In this document: piece by piece, positions 50,147-58,882 of the stretch
Position numbering within the stretch: the stretch's first letter is position 1
How the letters are laid out: every line of letters starts with the position of its first letter
NCBI RefSeq assembly: GCF_020217425.1
Contig: NZ_CP084090.1
Span: 930,001-994,000, forward strand
DNA length: 64,000 nt
Source of the DNA: Halomicrobium urmianum
Lineage (GTDB): Archaea > Halobacteriota > Halobacteria > Halobacteriales > Haloarculaceae
Reading direction: 5' to 3'
The notes under the pieces: model-generated
Told to the model about the DNA's origin: nothing
What the model saw: only the letters and a program-made list of their open reading frames with translations
Databases searched by the model: none
Made by a program: the position numbers and the translations under genes

Positions 50147-51454
50147 TTACCAGGTGAGACCTTCGTAGGTGATCCCGTCGCGGCGCTCGATCACGTTCCG
50201 GCCGTCGACGACGACGGGATCGGCCATCTCGTCGAACGCCTCGTCAAGCGCGGCGAACTCGTCCCAGCCGGTGACTGCGACGGCCGCGTGGGCGTCTTTG
50301 AGCGCCGCGGCCGCCGAGCCGGCCGCCTCGAAGTCCAGTTCCGGGGCGTACTCGCGGAACGCCTCGACCGCGACGGGGTCGTAGGCGACGACGTCGGCAC
50401 CCCGGTCGATCAGCCCCTCGACGACCGGCTTCGCGCGCGTGTTGCGGCAGTCGTCGGTCCCGGGCTTGAACGCCAGCCCCAGCACCGCGACGCGCTTCCC
50501 GTCGACGTCGACGCGGTCGTCCAGCAGCGAGAGCAGGCGCTCGGGCTGACGGTCGTTGATATCCAGGGCCGCCTGGAGGACCGCCGGCTCGTAGCCCTCC
50601 TCGCGGGCGGCGGCGACGATGGCCGAGACGTCTTTCGGTAGACAACTACCCCCGAAACCCACCCCGGAGCGGAGGAAGCGCTCGGAGATGCGGTGGTCGA
50701 GCCCGACGGCGTCGGCCACCTCGTAGGCGTCGACGCCGAACTCCTTGCAGACGTTGCCGAGGTCGTTGATCGCCGATATCTTCGACGCGAGGAAGGCGTT
50801 GTTGGCGTACTTGATCATCTCCGCCTCGGCGATCCCGGTCTCGACGACGGGGACGTCGCCGTCGGCGGCCTCACGGAGCGGTTCGTAGAGCGCGTGGAGC
50901 AACTCCAGTGCCCGCTCGTCGTCGGTCCCGAACACGAGCTTGTCCGGGTTCAGGAAGTCCTCGACGGCCGTCCCCTCGCGCTGGAACTCGGGGTTCGAGG
51001 CGACCAGAAAGTCCTCGCCGCGCTCCGGGCCCGCCTCGGCGATGCGCTCGGCCAGGACGTCCTCGGTGGTGGTCGGGACGACCGTCGACTTGGTCACGAC
51101 GAGGTGGGGCTCGTCGGCGTCTGCGCCGGCCAGCGCCTCGCCGACGGAACTCGCGCCGGCCTCCATGTACTGGAGGTCGATGCTCCCGTCGTCCCGGGAG
51201 GGCGTCGGCAGGGCCAGCATCGTCAGGTCCGTCTCGCGGACGGCGTCGTAGTCGGTCGTCGCCCGCAGGCGGTCCCCGCCGTGCTCGGCGACCAGTTCGT
51301 CCAGTCCCGGCTCGTGGATCGGTGCCTCGCCGGCGTTGACCGCGTCGACGACGTCCTGATCGACGTCGATGGTCGTCACCTCGTGCCCCAGGTCCGCGAG
51401 ACAGGCCGCTACCGTCGTGCCCACGTACCCGCTCCCCACGATGCTGACGTTCAT
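50147..51454 (-). CDS. aglM: UDP-glucose 6-dehydrogenase (AglM-like)
   Basis: A 435-residue UDP-sugar dehydrogenase. The NAD site is [24 protein letters not shown]. The catalytic Cys271 is in [12 protein letters not shown], with Lys in [20 protein letters not shown] and Glu in [14 protein letters not shown]. It oxidises UDP-glucose to UDP-glucuronate; in Haloferax volcanii AglM does this for S-layer N-glycosylation. It is divergent from the aglF-like gene, so one shared 120-base region may control both. Confidence 0.88.
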   Translation of the reverse strand: MNVSIVGSGYVGTTVAACLADLGHEVTTIDVDQDVVDAVNAGEAPIHEPGLDELVAEHGGDRLRATTDYDAVRETDLTMLALPTPSRDDGSIDLQYMEAGASSVGEALAGADADEPHLVVTKSTVVPTTTEDVLAERIAEAGPERGEDFLVASNPEFQREGTAVEDFLNPDKLVFGTDDERALELLHALYEPLREAADGDVPVVETGIAEAEMIKYANNAFLASKISAINDLGNVCKEFGVDAYEVADAVGLDHRISERFLRSGVGFGGSCLPKDVSAIVAAAREEGYEPAVLQAALDINDRQPERLLSLLDDRVDVDGKRVAVLGLAFKPGTDDCRNTRAKPVVEGLIDRGADVVAYDPVAVEAFREYAPELDFEAAGSAAAALKDAHAAVAVTGWDEFAALDEAFDEMADPVVVDGRNVIERRDGITYEGLTW

Positions 51455-51576
51455 GAGGAGCCGTAGCCCCGCATGGAATTTCAGCGTTCTGGTAGGACGC
51501 CGGCGAGACGGTCGGAACCGCCGCTCCCGCCCGCGGTCCCGAAAGGTTTTGTCGGGGGACGCAAAACGTGTCGCTT

Positions 51577-52356
51577 ATGCAAGCTGTCGTCCTCGCCGCC
51601 GGCGAAGGCACGCGGCTCCGCCCCCTGACGGAGGACAAGCCCAAGGGGATGGTGGAAGTCGACGGGAAGCCGATCCTGACGCACTGCTTCGAGCAACTGG
51701 TCGAGCTCGGCGCCGACGAACTGCTCGTCGTCGTGGGCTACAAGAAGCAGGTGATCATCAACCACTACGAGGACGAGTTCGAGGGCGTCCCGATCACCTA
51801 CGCCCATCAGCGCGAGCAGAAGGGCCTGGCCGACGCCCTGCTGACCGTCGAGGAACACATCGACGACGACTTCATGCTGATGCTGGGGGACAACGTCTTC
51901 GACGCCAACCTGCAGGACGTCGTCAACCGCCAGCGGGAGCAGCGCGCCGACGCCGCCTTCCTCGTCGAGGAGGTCCCCTGGGAGGAGGCCTCCCGCTACG
52001 GCGTCTGTGACACCAACAAGTACGGCGAGATCGTCGACGTCGTCGAGAAGCCCGACGATCCGCCGTCGAACCTCGTGATGACCGGCTTCTACACGTTCAC
52101 GCCGGCGATCCTCCACGCCTGTCACCTCACCCAGCCCTCCGATCGCGGCGAGTACGAGATCTCCGACGCCGTCGACCTGCTGATCAAGAGCGGCCGCACC
52201 ATCGACGCCATCCGGATGGACGGCTGGCGCGTCGACGTCGGCTACCCCGAGGACCGGGACAAGGCCGAGCGCCTGCTCTCGGAGGGCGTCGAGGTCGAGG
52301 TCGAGGACGAGGAGAACGGCGACGCCGAGGCAGAGACCGCCGAGACGTCCGAGTGA
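51577..52356 (+). CDS. aglF: UTP-glucose-1-phosphate uridylyltransferase (AglF-like)
   Basis: A 259-residue sugar-nucleotidyltransferase: MQAVVLAAGEGTRLRPLTEDKPKGMVEVDGKPIL (nucleotide-binding loop and Lys), FMLMLGDNVFDANL (metal Asp), VVEKPDDPPSNLVMTGFYTFTP. The start at 51577 is chosen because MQAVVLAAG is the canonical opening. With the divergent dehydrogenase it would make UDP-glucose and UDP-glucuronate for the surface glycan. The C-terminal 25 residues are a highly acidic tail. Confidence 0.87.
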   Translation: MQAVVLAAGEGTRLRPLTEDKPKGMVEVDGKPILTHCFEQLVELGADELLVVVGYKKQVIINHYEDEFEGVPITYAHQREQKGLADALLTVEEHIDDDFMLMLGDNVFDANLQDVVNRQREQRADAAFLVEEVPWEEASRYGVCDTNKYGEIVDVVEKPDDPPSNLVMTGFYTFTPAILHACHLTQPSDRGEYEISDAVDLLIKSGRTIDAIRMDGWRVDVGYPEDRDKAERLLSEGVEVEVEDEENGDAEAETAETSE

Positions 52357-52430
52357 CGTCGTCGCCGGCGTGCGGTCCACGACTCACCGCCTCCGGTGCG
52401 CTTTTATTCCGTGCCGACGCCGTGCCGATA

Positions 52431-53417
52431 ATGACGGTACTTGTCACCGGCGGTGCCGGGTTCATCGGCGGCCACCTCGCCGAGCGGTTCGTCGCCGACG
52501 GCCACGACGTGATCGTCCTGGACAACCTCGATCCCTTCTACCACCTCGACATCAAGCGCCACACGATCGATGTCCACCGCGAGACGGCCGCGGACGGCGG
52601 CGGCTCCTACGAGTTCGTCGAGGGCGACGTCCGCGACGCCGACCTCGTCGACGACCTCGTCGGGCGAGCGGACTACATCTACCACCAGGCCGCGCAGGCG
52701 GGCGTCCGCCCCAGCGTCGAGGACCCGCGCAAGTACGACGAGGTCAACGTCGACGGCACGCTGAACCTGCTGGACGCCGCCCGCGACACCGGCGTCGAAC
52801 GGTTCGTGATGGCCTCCTCCTCGTCGGTCTACGGCAAGCCCCGGTACCTCCCCTACGACGAGGAGCATCCGACGACCCCCGTCTCGCCCTACGGCGCTTC
52901 CAAGCTGGCCGCCGAGCGCTACGCCTGCGCCTACAGCGAGGTGTACGACCTCCCCGCCGTCGCGCTGCGGTACTTTACCGTCTACGGCCCGCGGATGCGC
53001 CCGAACATGGCCATCTCCAACTTCGTCTCGCGGTGCATGAACGACGAGCCCCCGGTCATCTACGGCGACGGCACCCAGACCCGGGACTTCACCTTCATCG
53101 ACGACGTCGTCGAGGCCAACGTGGAGCTGCTGACCAACGACGCGGCCGACGGCGAGGCCATGAACGTCGGCTCCACGGACAACATCGAGATCAAGACCCT
53201 CGCCGAGGAGATCCGCGACCAGCTGGCCCCCGACCTCGAGCTGGTCTACGAGGAGCGCCACGACGCCGACGCCGAGCACACCCACGCCGGCACGGACAAG
53301 GCCGAGGAGCTGATCGGCTACGAACCCACCCACACCATCCGGGAGGGCGTCTCCGAGTTCATCGACTGGTATCGCGACAACCGCGAGTGGTACGAGCCGC
53401 TCGTCCGCGAGTCGTAG
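52431..53417 (+). CDS. UDP-glucose 4-epimerase-like SDR (GalE type)
   Basis: A 328-residue extended SDR. The NAD motif is VTGGAGFIGGHLAERF, the active site is ASSSSVYGKPRYLPYDEEHPTTPVSPYGASKLAAERY (Ser and YxxxK), followed by YFTVYGPRMRPNMAISNFV and VIYGDGTQTRDFTFIDDVVEAN. The sequence also fits UDP-glucuronate or GlcNAc 4-epimerases, so the exact sugar is open. It starts at 52431, about 25 bases after CTTTTATTC, as a leaderless gene. It belongs to the aglM/aglF sugar cluster. Confidence 0.85.
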   Translation: MTVLVTGGAGFIGGHLAERFVADGHDVIVLDNLDPFYHLDIKRHTIDVHRETAADGGGSYEFVEGDVRDADLVDDLVGRADYIYHQAAQAGVRPSVEDPRKYDEVNVDGTLNLLDAARDTGVERFVMASSSSVYGKPRYLPYDEEHPTTPVSPYGASKLAAERYACAYSEVYDLPAVALRYFTVYGPRMRPNMAISNFVSRCMNDEPPVIYGDGTQTRDFTFIDDVVEANVELLTNDAADGEAMNVGSTDNIEIKTLAEEIRDQLAPDLELVYEERHDADAEHTHAGTDKAEELIGYEPTHTIREGVSEFIDWYRDNREWYEPLVRES

Positions 53418-53463
53418 GACGCACCGTCTTTTCTACCGCGGCCTGAACGACTGTCGCAGGTGT

Positions 53464-53836
53464 GAACAGCCAGAAAGCCCCGGTCGTCTGAACTCCCGCG
53501 GCTCGCTGCGCGCGCTCGCTTCGCTCGCGTGCTTACGTCGCCGGGGTTCGTTCAGACGACCGCCCCTTTCAGTCCCGCCCAGCGCTGATTGGTCAACCGG
53601 CATTGGGCGGGACTGAAAGGAGCGGCGAGCTACGGGAACCCCGGCGTTCGCGGCGCTTCGCGCCGCGTGCTCGGGAGACCTTCGGTCTCCCGGTGAAGGA
53701 AGCACCGCAGTCGAACGCAGTGAGACGCGGAGCGCAACGAGCCGCGGGAGTCTCGTGAGCGGAGCGAACGAGACCTCGGAAGACGAGCGAAGCGAATCTT
53801 CCGGTGGCGTAGCTAGCCGGGGCTTTCTGGCTGTTC
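53464..53836. repeat. 373-bp element of nested inverted repeats
   Basis: Its ends are the perfect 20-bp inverted repeat GAACAGCCAGAAAGCCCCGG (53464-53483; inverted at 53817-53836). Inside are further pairs: GGTCGTCTGAAC (53482)/GTTCAGACGACC (53550), ACTCCCGCGGCTCG (53492)/CGAGCCGCGGGAGT (53738), CCTTTCAGTCCCGCCCA (53565)/TGGGCGGGACTGAAAGG (53604) and GGGAGACC/GGTCTCCC (53673). It has no coding frame. It sits between the epimerase and quinone reductase genes. A folded non-coding RNA or a non-autonomous mobile element are both possible. Confidence 0.75.
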
Positions 53837-53923
53837 TCAACTGAGGCAGCACACGTCGTACCTATTCAGTCGTCGTCTGCTAGGACCCATTCTTAAGCGC
53901 CCACGCAGTCACGTCACAACGAC

Positions 53924-54889
53924 ATGAGAGCCGTACGACTCCAGGAACACGGCGGAACGGAGGTACTGCAGGTCGAGGAGGTCGACCGGCCCGAACCCGG
54001 CGCGGACGAACTGCTCGTCGAGGTCGCCGCGGCGGGCGTGAACCCGGTGGACACGTACTTCCGGGACGGATCCTACGAGCCCGTCGACGTGCCGTTCACG
54101 CCGGGCGTGGACGTCGCGGGCACCGTCGCCGCCGTCGGTGACGCGGTCGAGGGCTTCGACGAGGGCGACCGCGTGTTCGGCACCGGCATCGGCAACGGCG
54201 GCCACCAGGGCGCCTACGCCGAGTACGCGACGATCCCGGACGACCGCGTGGTCCACCTGTCCGACGAGGCCGACCTGACCGAGGCGGGCGCGGCGGGCGT
54301 CGTCGCGGGCACGGCCTGGCGGTCGCTGATCGACCACGCCGACCTCGACCCGGCGGAGTACTGCCTCGTCCACGGCGGCTCCGGCGGCGTCGGCCACGCG
54401 GCCGTCCAGATCGCGGACGCCGTCAGCGCGCGGACGGTCACGACGGCGAGCGAGCAGTACCGGGACGAGGTGGCCGATCTCGGCGCCAAGACGGTGCTAG
54501 ACTACGCTCGCGACGACCTCGCCGACGCCGTCGTCGAGGCCTCCGAAGGCGGCGTCGACGCGATCCTGGACCACCGGCTGGACGACTACCTCCAGTTCGA
54601 CGCCGACGTCGCCGCGCAGGGGGCGACCGTCGTGGGGATCGGCGAGAACAGCCCCGACCCCGGGTTCACGAACGACGGCGCGGCGCGCTCGAAGGACGTG
54701 GAGTACCAGTTCATGAGCATGTTCAACACGCCCGACCTGCGCGTCCCGCTGCGGGGCGTGGCCTACCTCATGGAGCGCGGCGACCTCTCGATCGAGATCG
54801 CCCGGAGCTACGACCTCGCGGAGGCCGGCGAAGCCCAGCGCGCGGTGATGGAGGACAGCTTCCTCGGGAAGCTCGTCGTCGAGCCCTGA
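53924..54889 (+). CDS. Zinc-independent MDR oxidoreductase (NADPH:quinone reductase-like)
   Basis: A 321-residue MDR enzyme: AAAGVNPVDTYFRDGSYEPVDVPFTPGVDVAGTVAAVG (GroES-like part), then CLVHGGSGGVGHAAVQIADAVSARTVTTAS (nucleotide site). The zinc-binding cysteines are absent. It ends VVEP as in qor-type proteins. It is a paralogue of the gene at 44.7 kb. A TTCTTAAG element about 30 bases upstream of 53924 supports the start. Confidence 0.88.
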   Translation: MRAVRLQEHGGTEVLQVEEVDRPEPGADELLVEVAAAGVNPVDTYFRDGSYEPVDVPFTPGVDVAGTVAAVGDAVEGFDEGDRVFGTGIGNGGHQGAYAEYATIPDDRVVHLSDEADLTEAGAAGVVAGTAWRSLIDHADLDPAEYCLVHGGSGGVGHAAVQIADAVSARTVTTASEQYRDEVADLGAKTVLDYARDDLADAVVEASEGGVDAILDHRLDDYLQFDADVAAQGATVVGIGENSPDPGFTNDGAARSKDVEYQFMSMFNTPDLRVPLRGVAYLMERGDLSIEIARSYDLAEAGEAQRAVMEDSFLGKLVVEP

Positions 54890-54951
54890 GGGACGGGATC
54901 GGATCGGGCCGATCCGGAGTGGTCTGATGGCTTGCGGGCTTCACGGCGGGG

Positions 54952-55440
54952 TCAAGGGACCCGATCGCCCACCTGGAAGGTTCGATGTTCGGCCAGCGAG
55001 TCGTAGCCCCCGCCGAGGACGAAGCCGTACACGAGGTACGCGACCATCGTCGCGATCAGCAGCGGGAGGCGATCGGCGAAGGCGCCGCCCTCGAGGCCGG
55101 CGCTCCCGAGCGCGACGACGAGGTGGCCGGACCACAGCACGAGCGCGAACACCATCCCGTGGACCGTGCCCGAGTCGCCCGGCAGTGCCCAGGTGACCGC
55201 GCCGAACACGAGCGGCCACGCCACGGCGAACAGGAGGCCGAACCAGACGTACGTCAGCAGCGTCGCCGTGGTCGACTCCAGTTCGCAGTACGGCGGTCCA
55301 CCGACTGCACAGAGGCTCCTGAAGGTCGCGAACAGGAGGAGGTCGGTCCCGGCCAGCAAGACGTCGGCGACGAGCAGGAAGAGCAACAGGACGACCGTGG
55401 CCGCGATACCCCCGCCGAGACTGCTCCTGACTGGATCCAT
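54952..55440 (-). CDS. Haloarchaeal four-helix membrane protein of unknown function
   Basis: A 162-residue protein with about four hydrophobic helices (AATVVLLLFLLVADVLLAGTDLLLFATF, LLTYVWFGLLFAVAWPLVFGAVTW, VHGMVFALVLWSGHLVVALG, LLIATMVAYLVYGFVLGGG). I do not recognise a named family with certainty. The start at 55440 (MDPVRSSLGGG) is chosen just before the first helix; upstream in-frame Mets at 55482 and 55536 are possible. It converges with the quinone reductase. Confidence 0.72.
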   Translation of the reverse strand: MDPVRSSLGGGIAATVVLLLFLLVADVLLAGTDLLLFATFRSLCAVGGPPYCELESTTATLLTYVWFGLLFAVAWPLVFGAVTWALPGDSGTVHGMVFALVLWSGHLVVALGSAGLEGGAFADRLPLLIATMVAYLVYGFVLGGGYDSLAEHRTFQVGDRVP

Positions 55441-55576
55441 GAGGCCCCGTGCGCACGGATCGAGAAAAATGTCATGATCCATACAATGGCGAACTAGCAC
55501 CGGAATCCTGCCGGATGATCGGTGACTACTTGCCACTCGGCGCGACGCCGGAGCGCCCCGACAACGTGGGCCGCGC

Positions 55577-57337
55577 CTACCTCTCCGCGACGTGGCGCAC
55601 CTTGCAGGCGACGCCCCGCGTCGACTCGGCCATCTCCGGGCCGGACATCTGCGCGCGGCCGACGCCGAACGCGGCGGGGCCCTCGATCACGACCTCGTCG
55701 CCGACCCGAATGTCGTCGCTGGCGTCGACGACGCCGGGGGCGAGGACGGAGCCGTGGGGAACGAAGGGGTCGATTTCCACGGTCCGCGTGGGCACGTCCG
55801 CGTCGACCCAGCGGCGAGCACCGTCCAGGGTGAGGCCGAGCAGGCCGTACTCCTGGGTGAGCGCGGCCAGTTGCTCGCCGTCCGCATCGTGGGCCCGCAG
55901 CTGGGGGTAGAGGCCCTCCGCGGTCAGGTCGCCCTCGGGGAACAGCGCGTCGCCGGCGCCGTCGCCGAACTGGTAATCCGCGACCGCCCGGAGCGTGTTG
56001 TGCTGGCGCTCGCGCTTGCGGTACTTCGGATAGCCCTCAAGCGCGCCGGCGAGGTTCGCCAGCGAGTCGCCCGTCGTCGGGTGGTCCTCGACGGTGAACG
56101 TGAACTCGAGGTCGAGGGCCTCGGCGGCGCGCTCGCAGATGTCGCGGTAGCCCTCGTCCGGGACGTGGGCGATCACCTCGGGGTAGTCGGTCCGTTCGAG
56201 GTACCGCCGGAGGACGTCGCTGACGAACTCGACCTCGTTGGCCGTCCAGCGGCCGGTCACGACCGAGTCGTAGTGCTGGGCGGGGTACGTGAGTTCGAGT
56301 TCCTGCGGGACGACGCCGATGGGCGAGGTCATCGACAGCATGTGCCCGCGGAACTGGACGGCGCTGTGGTACTGCTCGTGGCTCTGGGAGTCGCTGTAGG
56401 GCTTGCGGGCGGAGCAGGGGACGATCACCAGCGGCTGGTCGTCGAAGCGCTTGCGATACCGTTCCGTCACGCGCTGGGCGAACCGCTGGATCTCGACGCG
56501 GCGCATGGTGTCCTCCGTCGCGGCGGTGATCTCCGCGCGGCGGTGGACCGGCGTGCGCTGTTCCAGATACGCGTACTGCTGGTCCAGGCGGCGCATCGTC
56601 GCCGTGAGCCACTGGTCCTGGCGGGCCTGACCCTCGACGTAGTCCCGGAGGCGGCCGTCGCGGATGCGCCGGCGGACGCGACGGAGTTCCGCTTCCAGCG
56701 CGTTGACGTTGTGTTCGACGCAGTCCTCGCGGTCGAACTCCTCGCGCGGGACCTGGCAGGCCGGACACGAGCAGGGCAGTTCGTCGAGGTCCTCGAGGAA
56801 GTACGCCTCGTCGGTGGTGAGATAGCGGCCCTCGGTCCCGCGGACGACGGCCTTGTCCGCGTCCACGAGGTCGACGCCGGCGTAGACCAGCGTGGCGACG
56901 TTGCGCGGCGTGGCGACGCCCGGGAGATAGAGGGCGGCGTCGGCCGGGATCGCCTCGCGCGTCCGGAGCACGGCGTCGACGAACGCCTCGGCGTGGCCGG
57001 CGATGCCGGGGCCGCCTGCGAGGACGTAGGCGTCGGCGCCGTGGTCCTCGGCGGTGTCGGGCGAGACGACCGCCGCGCTGGGGTAGTCGACGTCGGGGTA
57101 GTCGACGGCGAAGGCCTCCTCGACCTCGTCGGGCGTCCCGCCGGGGAACCCGCGGTGGGGGAGGACGGTGAGCGCGCTCTCGTCGCCCTCGGGGACCTCG
57201 CGGTCCTCGGGCCAGAGGCTGCCGGCGTCCTCCAGAACGTCGTCCACGAGCGCGGGCGTGGTGACGGGGTCGGCCAGCCGGAGCTCGGCCAGCCTGGCCG
57301 CGCCGTCGCGCTCGTGGACCTCGAAGTAGTCGGTCAT
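55577..57337 (-). CDS. arcS: Archaeosine synthase subunit alpha ArcS (TgtA2-type)
   Basis: A 586-residue protein of the archaeosine pathway. The N-terminal half is TGT-related but degenerate (YLPGVATPRNVATLVYAGVDLVDADKAVVRGTEGRYLT, then Cys-rich LPCSCPACQ). The central PCSARKPYSDSQSHEQYHSAV is the ArcS hallmark. A C-terminal PUA domain (RRWVDADVPTRTVEIDPFVPHGSVLAPGVV, later IEGPAAFGVGRAQMSG) binds tRNA. ArcS adds lysine to preQ0 at G15 and RaSEA (48.4 kb) then releases archaeosine. Start 57337 (MTDYFEVHERDG) is preferred. Confidence 0.9.
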   Translation of the reverse strand: MTDYFEVHERDGAARLAELRLADPVTTPALVDDVLEDAGSLWPEDREVPEGDESALTVLPHRGFPGGTPDEVEEAFAVDYPDVDYPSAAVVSPDTAEDHGADAYVLAGGPGIAGHAEAFVDAVLRTREAIPADAALYLPGVATPRNVATLVYAGVDLVDADKAVVRGTEGRYLTTDEAYFLEDLDELPCSCPACQVPREEFDREDCVEHNVNALEAELRRVRRRIRDGRLRDYVEGQARQDQWLTATMRRLDQQYAYLEQRTPVHRRAEITAATEDTMRRVEIQRFAQRVTERYRKRFDDQPLVIVPCSARKPYSDSQSHEQYHSAVQFRGHMLSMTSPIGVVPQELELTYPAQHYDSVVTGRWTANEVEFVSDVLRRYLERTDYPEVIAHVPDEGYRDICERAAEALDLEFTFTVEDHPTTGDSLANLAGALEGYPKYRKRERQHNTLRAVADYQFGDGAGDALFPEGDLTAEGLYPQLRAHDADGEQLAALTQEYGLLGLTLDGARRWVDADVPTRTVEIDPFVPHGSVLAPGVVDASDDIRVGDEVVIEGPAAFGVGRAQMSGPEMAESTRGVACKVRHVAER

Positions 57338-57511
57338 GACGACGATTCGGCGGCGGGCGACCAACTATCTTACTAAAGCAAGAGAATCCCGCCGTTGACG
57401 GCAGGCGTGAATCGTGTCACCTCTCTACACAACAGATGTGGTGGGTGCTACTTGGATATTCGATATCGAATCGCGGCCATTAAGTCATCGCACTGTCATA
57501 GGCTATGTATA

Positions 57512-58765
57512 GTGAACCTGGTCACAACACGCACCATCACGGCATCACTCACCAACGACCGTGAGGGTGTCGTGCGTGACCTCAATTCACTCGCTCGTTC
57601 TGGTAGCAAAATCTGGAACGTTGCTCGGTGGACCATCAGCCGCATCTGGGACCACACTGGTGAAATTCCCGACGAAGGGCCGCTCAAGTCCTACATGAAA
57701 ACCCAAGAATGCTGGAAAGATTTGAACTCGCAGTCAAGTCAGGCAATCGTCGAAGAATTGTCTGGCGCTTTCCAGTCGTGGTTCGAACAAGACAACCCAG
57801 ACGCAAACCCACCGGGCTACCGCAAAGATGGAGATGAACGGCCACGCAGTACAATCACGTTCAAAGAAGACGGCTTCAAACTGGATACGAAACACCAGCA
57901 GGTCCGTCTGTCCAAAGGTGCAAACCTGAAAGACAGGTGGGCCGACTTCATCCTCTGTGAATACGAAACCGGGCCGGACGTGGACCTCACCGACGTAGAA
58001 GATGTGCAACAGGTCCGTACCGTCTGGACCGGTGAGCAGTGGGAACTGCACTTCGTCTGTAAGGTTGCCGTTGATGCGGACGACTCATCCGGTGAGAAGA
58101 CGGCAGGTGTTGACCTTGGTATCTGCAATACGGCGGCTGTCTCTGTCGGTGACGAGACGCTGCTGTATCCGGGTAATGCCCTGAAAGAAGACGCCCACTA
58201 CTTCCGGCAGGTAGAATACGACACGGAGGGTGAAGATGGCCCCAGCAATCACGCTGCGTGGGCACGACAGAAGAAATCACGCCGACAAACGCACTTCCTG
58301 CACGCCGTGTCGAAAGATATTGTCGAGCAGTGTGCCGAACGAGGTGTTGGCACGATAGCGGTCGGCTACCCGAATACCATTCGTGACGAGACAGACTGGG
58401 GTCGGCATGGCAACAAACGCCTCCACAACTGGGCGTTTGAAACACTCATTCAGCATATCGAGTACAAGGCTGAAGAACGTGGGATTGACGTCGAGCGGGT
58501 CGACGAGTATTCGCTGGCGACATCGATCACCTGCTGTGAGTGCGGGATGCAAGCCGACTCGAACCGTATCGAACGTGGCCTGTACGTCTGCGAACACTGT
58601 GAGTTGGTCGCGAACAGCGACCTGAACGCGGCTGAGAACATGCGTGCGACGGTAACTCCGAATCCTGCACAGGATAGGAGTAACGGCTGTCTGGCCCAGC
58701 CTTCGGTCCGCCTGTTCGACAAGCAAACGGGGCGAGTAGCCCCACAAGGACAGGTCCGGCCGTAA
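57512..58765 (+). CDS. tnpB: TnpB-family protein with altered RuvC-II site
   Basis: A 417-residue TnpB of a common haloarchaeal subgroup. The first RuvC Asp201 is in AGVDLGICNTA and the last Asp370 in NSDLNAAENM; the zinc ribbon (CCECGM, CEHC) is intact. The second site reads TIAVGYPNTIRDETDWG, with Gly285 where other TnpBs have Glu; Glu293 eight residues later could substitute. A GTG start at 57512 is chosen because homologous N-termini begin near VTTRTITASL; the frame is open upstream to 57395 but that part looks non-coding. Confidence 0.85.
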   Translation: MNLVTTRTITASLTNDREGVVRDLNSLARSGSKIWNVARWTISRIWDHTGEIPDEGPLKSYMKTQECWKDLNSQSSQAIVEELSGAFQSWFEQDNPDANPPGYRKDGDERPRSTITFKEDGFKLDTKHQQVRLSKGANLKDRWADFILCEYETGPDVDLTDVEDVQQVRTVWTGEQWELHFVCKVAVDADDSSGEKTAGVDLGICNTAAVSVGDETLLYPGNALKEDAHYFRQVEYDTEGEDGPSNHAAWARQKKSRRQTHFLHAVSKDIVEQCAERGVGTIAVGYPNTIRDETDWGRHGNKRLHNWAFETLIQHIEYKAEERGIDVERVDEYSLATSITCCECGMQADSNRIERGLYVCEHCELVANSDLNAAENMRATVTPNPAQDRSNGCLAQPSVRLFDKQTGRVAPQGQVRP

Positions 58766-58804
58766 ACCAGTAAATATCCCAACGCTGTGGTGCGGTTTGG
58801 GACG

Positions 58805-58824
58805 CCCCGTCATTTACGACGGGG
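58805..58824. repeat. Right-end hairpin of the second TnpB element
   Basis: CCCCGTC/GACGGGG with a short ATTTAC loop, 40 bases after the tnpB stop. It marks the end of the element and of the expected guide-RNA scaffold. Confidence 0.7.
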
Positions 58825-58882
58825 AGGTGGTCACCTTGCGTGTTCAGGCCGGCTCGGCGGCTGCCGACAGTTCTTGCGGCGG

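Larger units (their letters stand above)
57382..58824 (+). mobile_element. IS605-type element encoding only TnpB (second copy type)
   Basis: The left end reads GAGAATCCCGCCGTTGACGG with its hairpin at 57388-57405. The right end is the hairpin CCCCGTCATTTACGACGGGG (58805-58824). There is no tnpA. Its ends match those of the tnpB-less element at 24.9-25.3 kb better than those of the 30.2-kb element. It lies between the 5' ends of arcS and the 3' end of the iron lipoprotein gene. Confidence 0.8.

Noticed and set aside
57395-57511. N-terminal extension of the second TnpB
   Set aside because: The segment encodes Cys/His-scattered sequence unlike TnpB and overlaps the left-end hairpin of the element.
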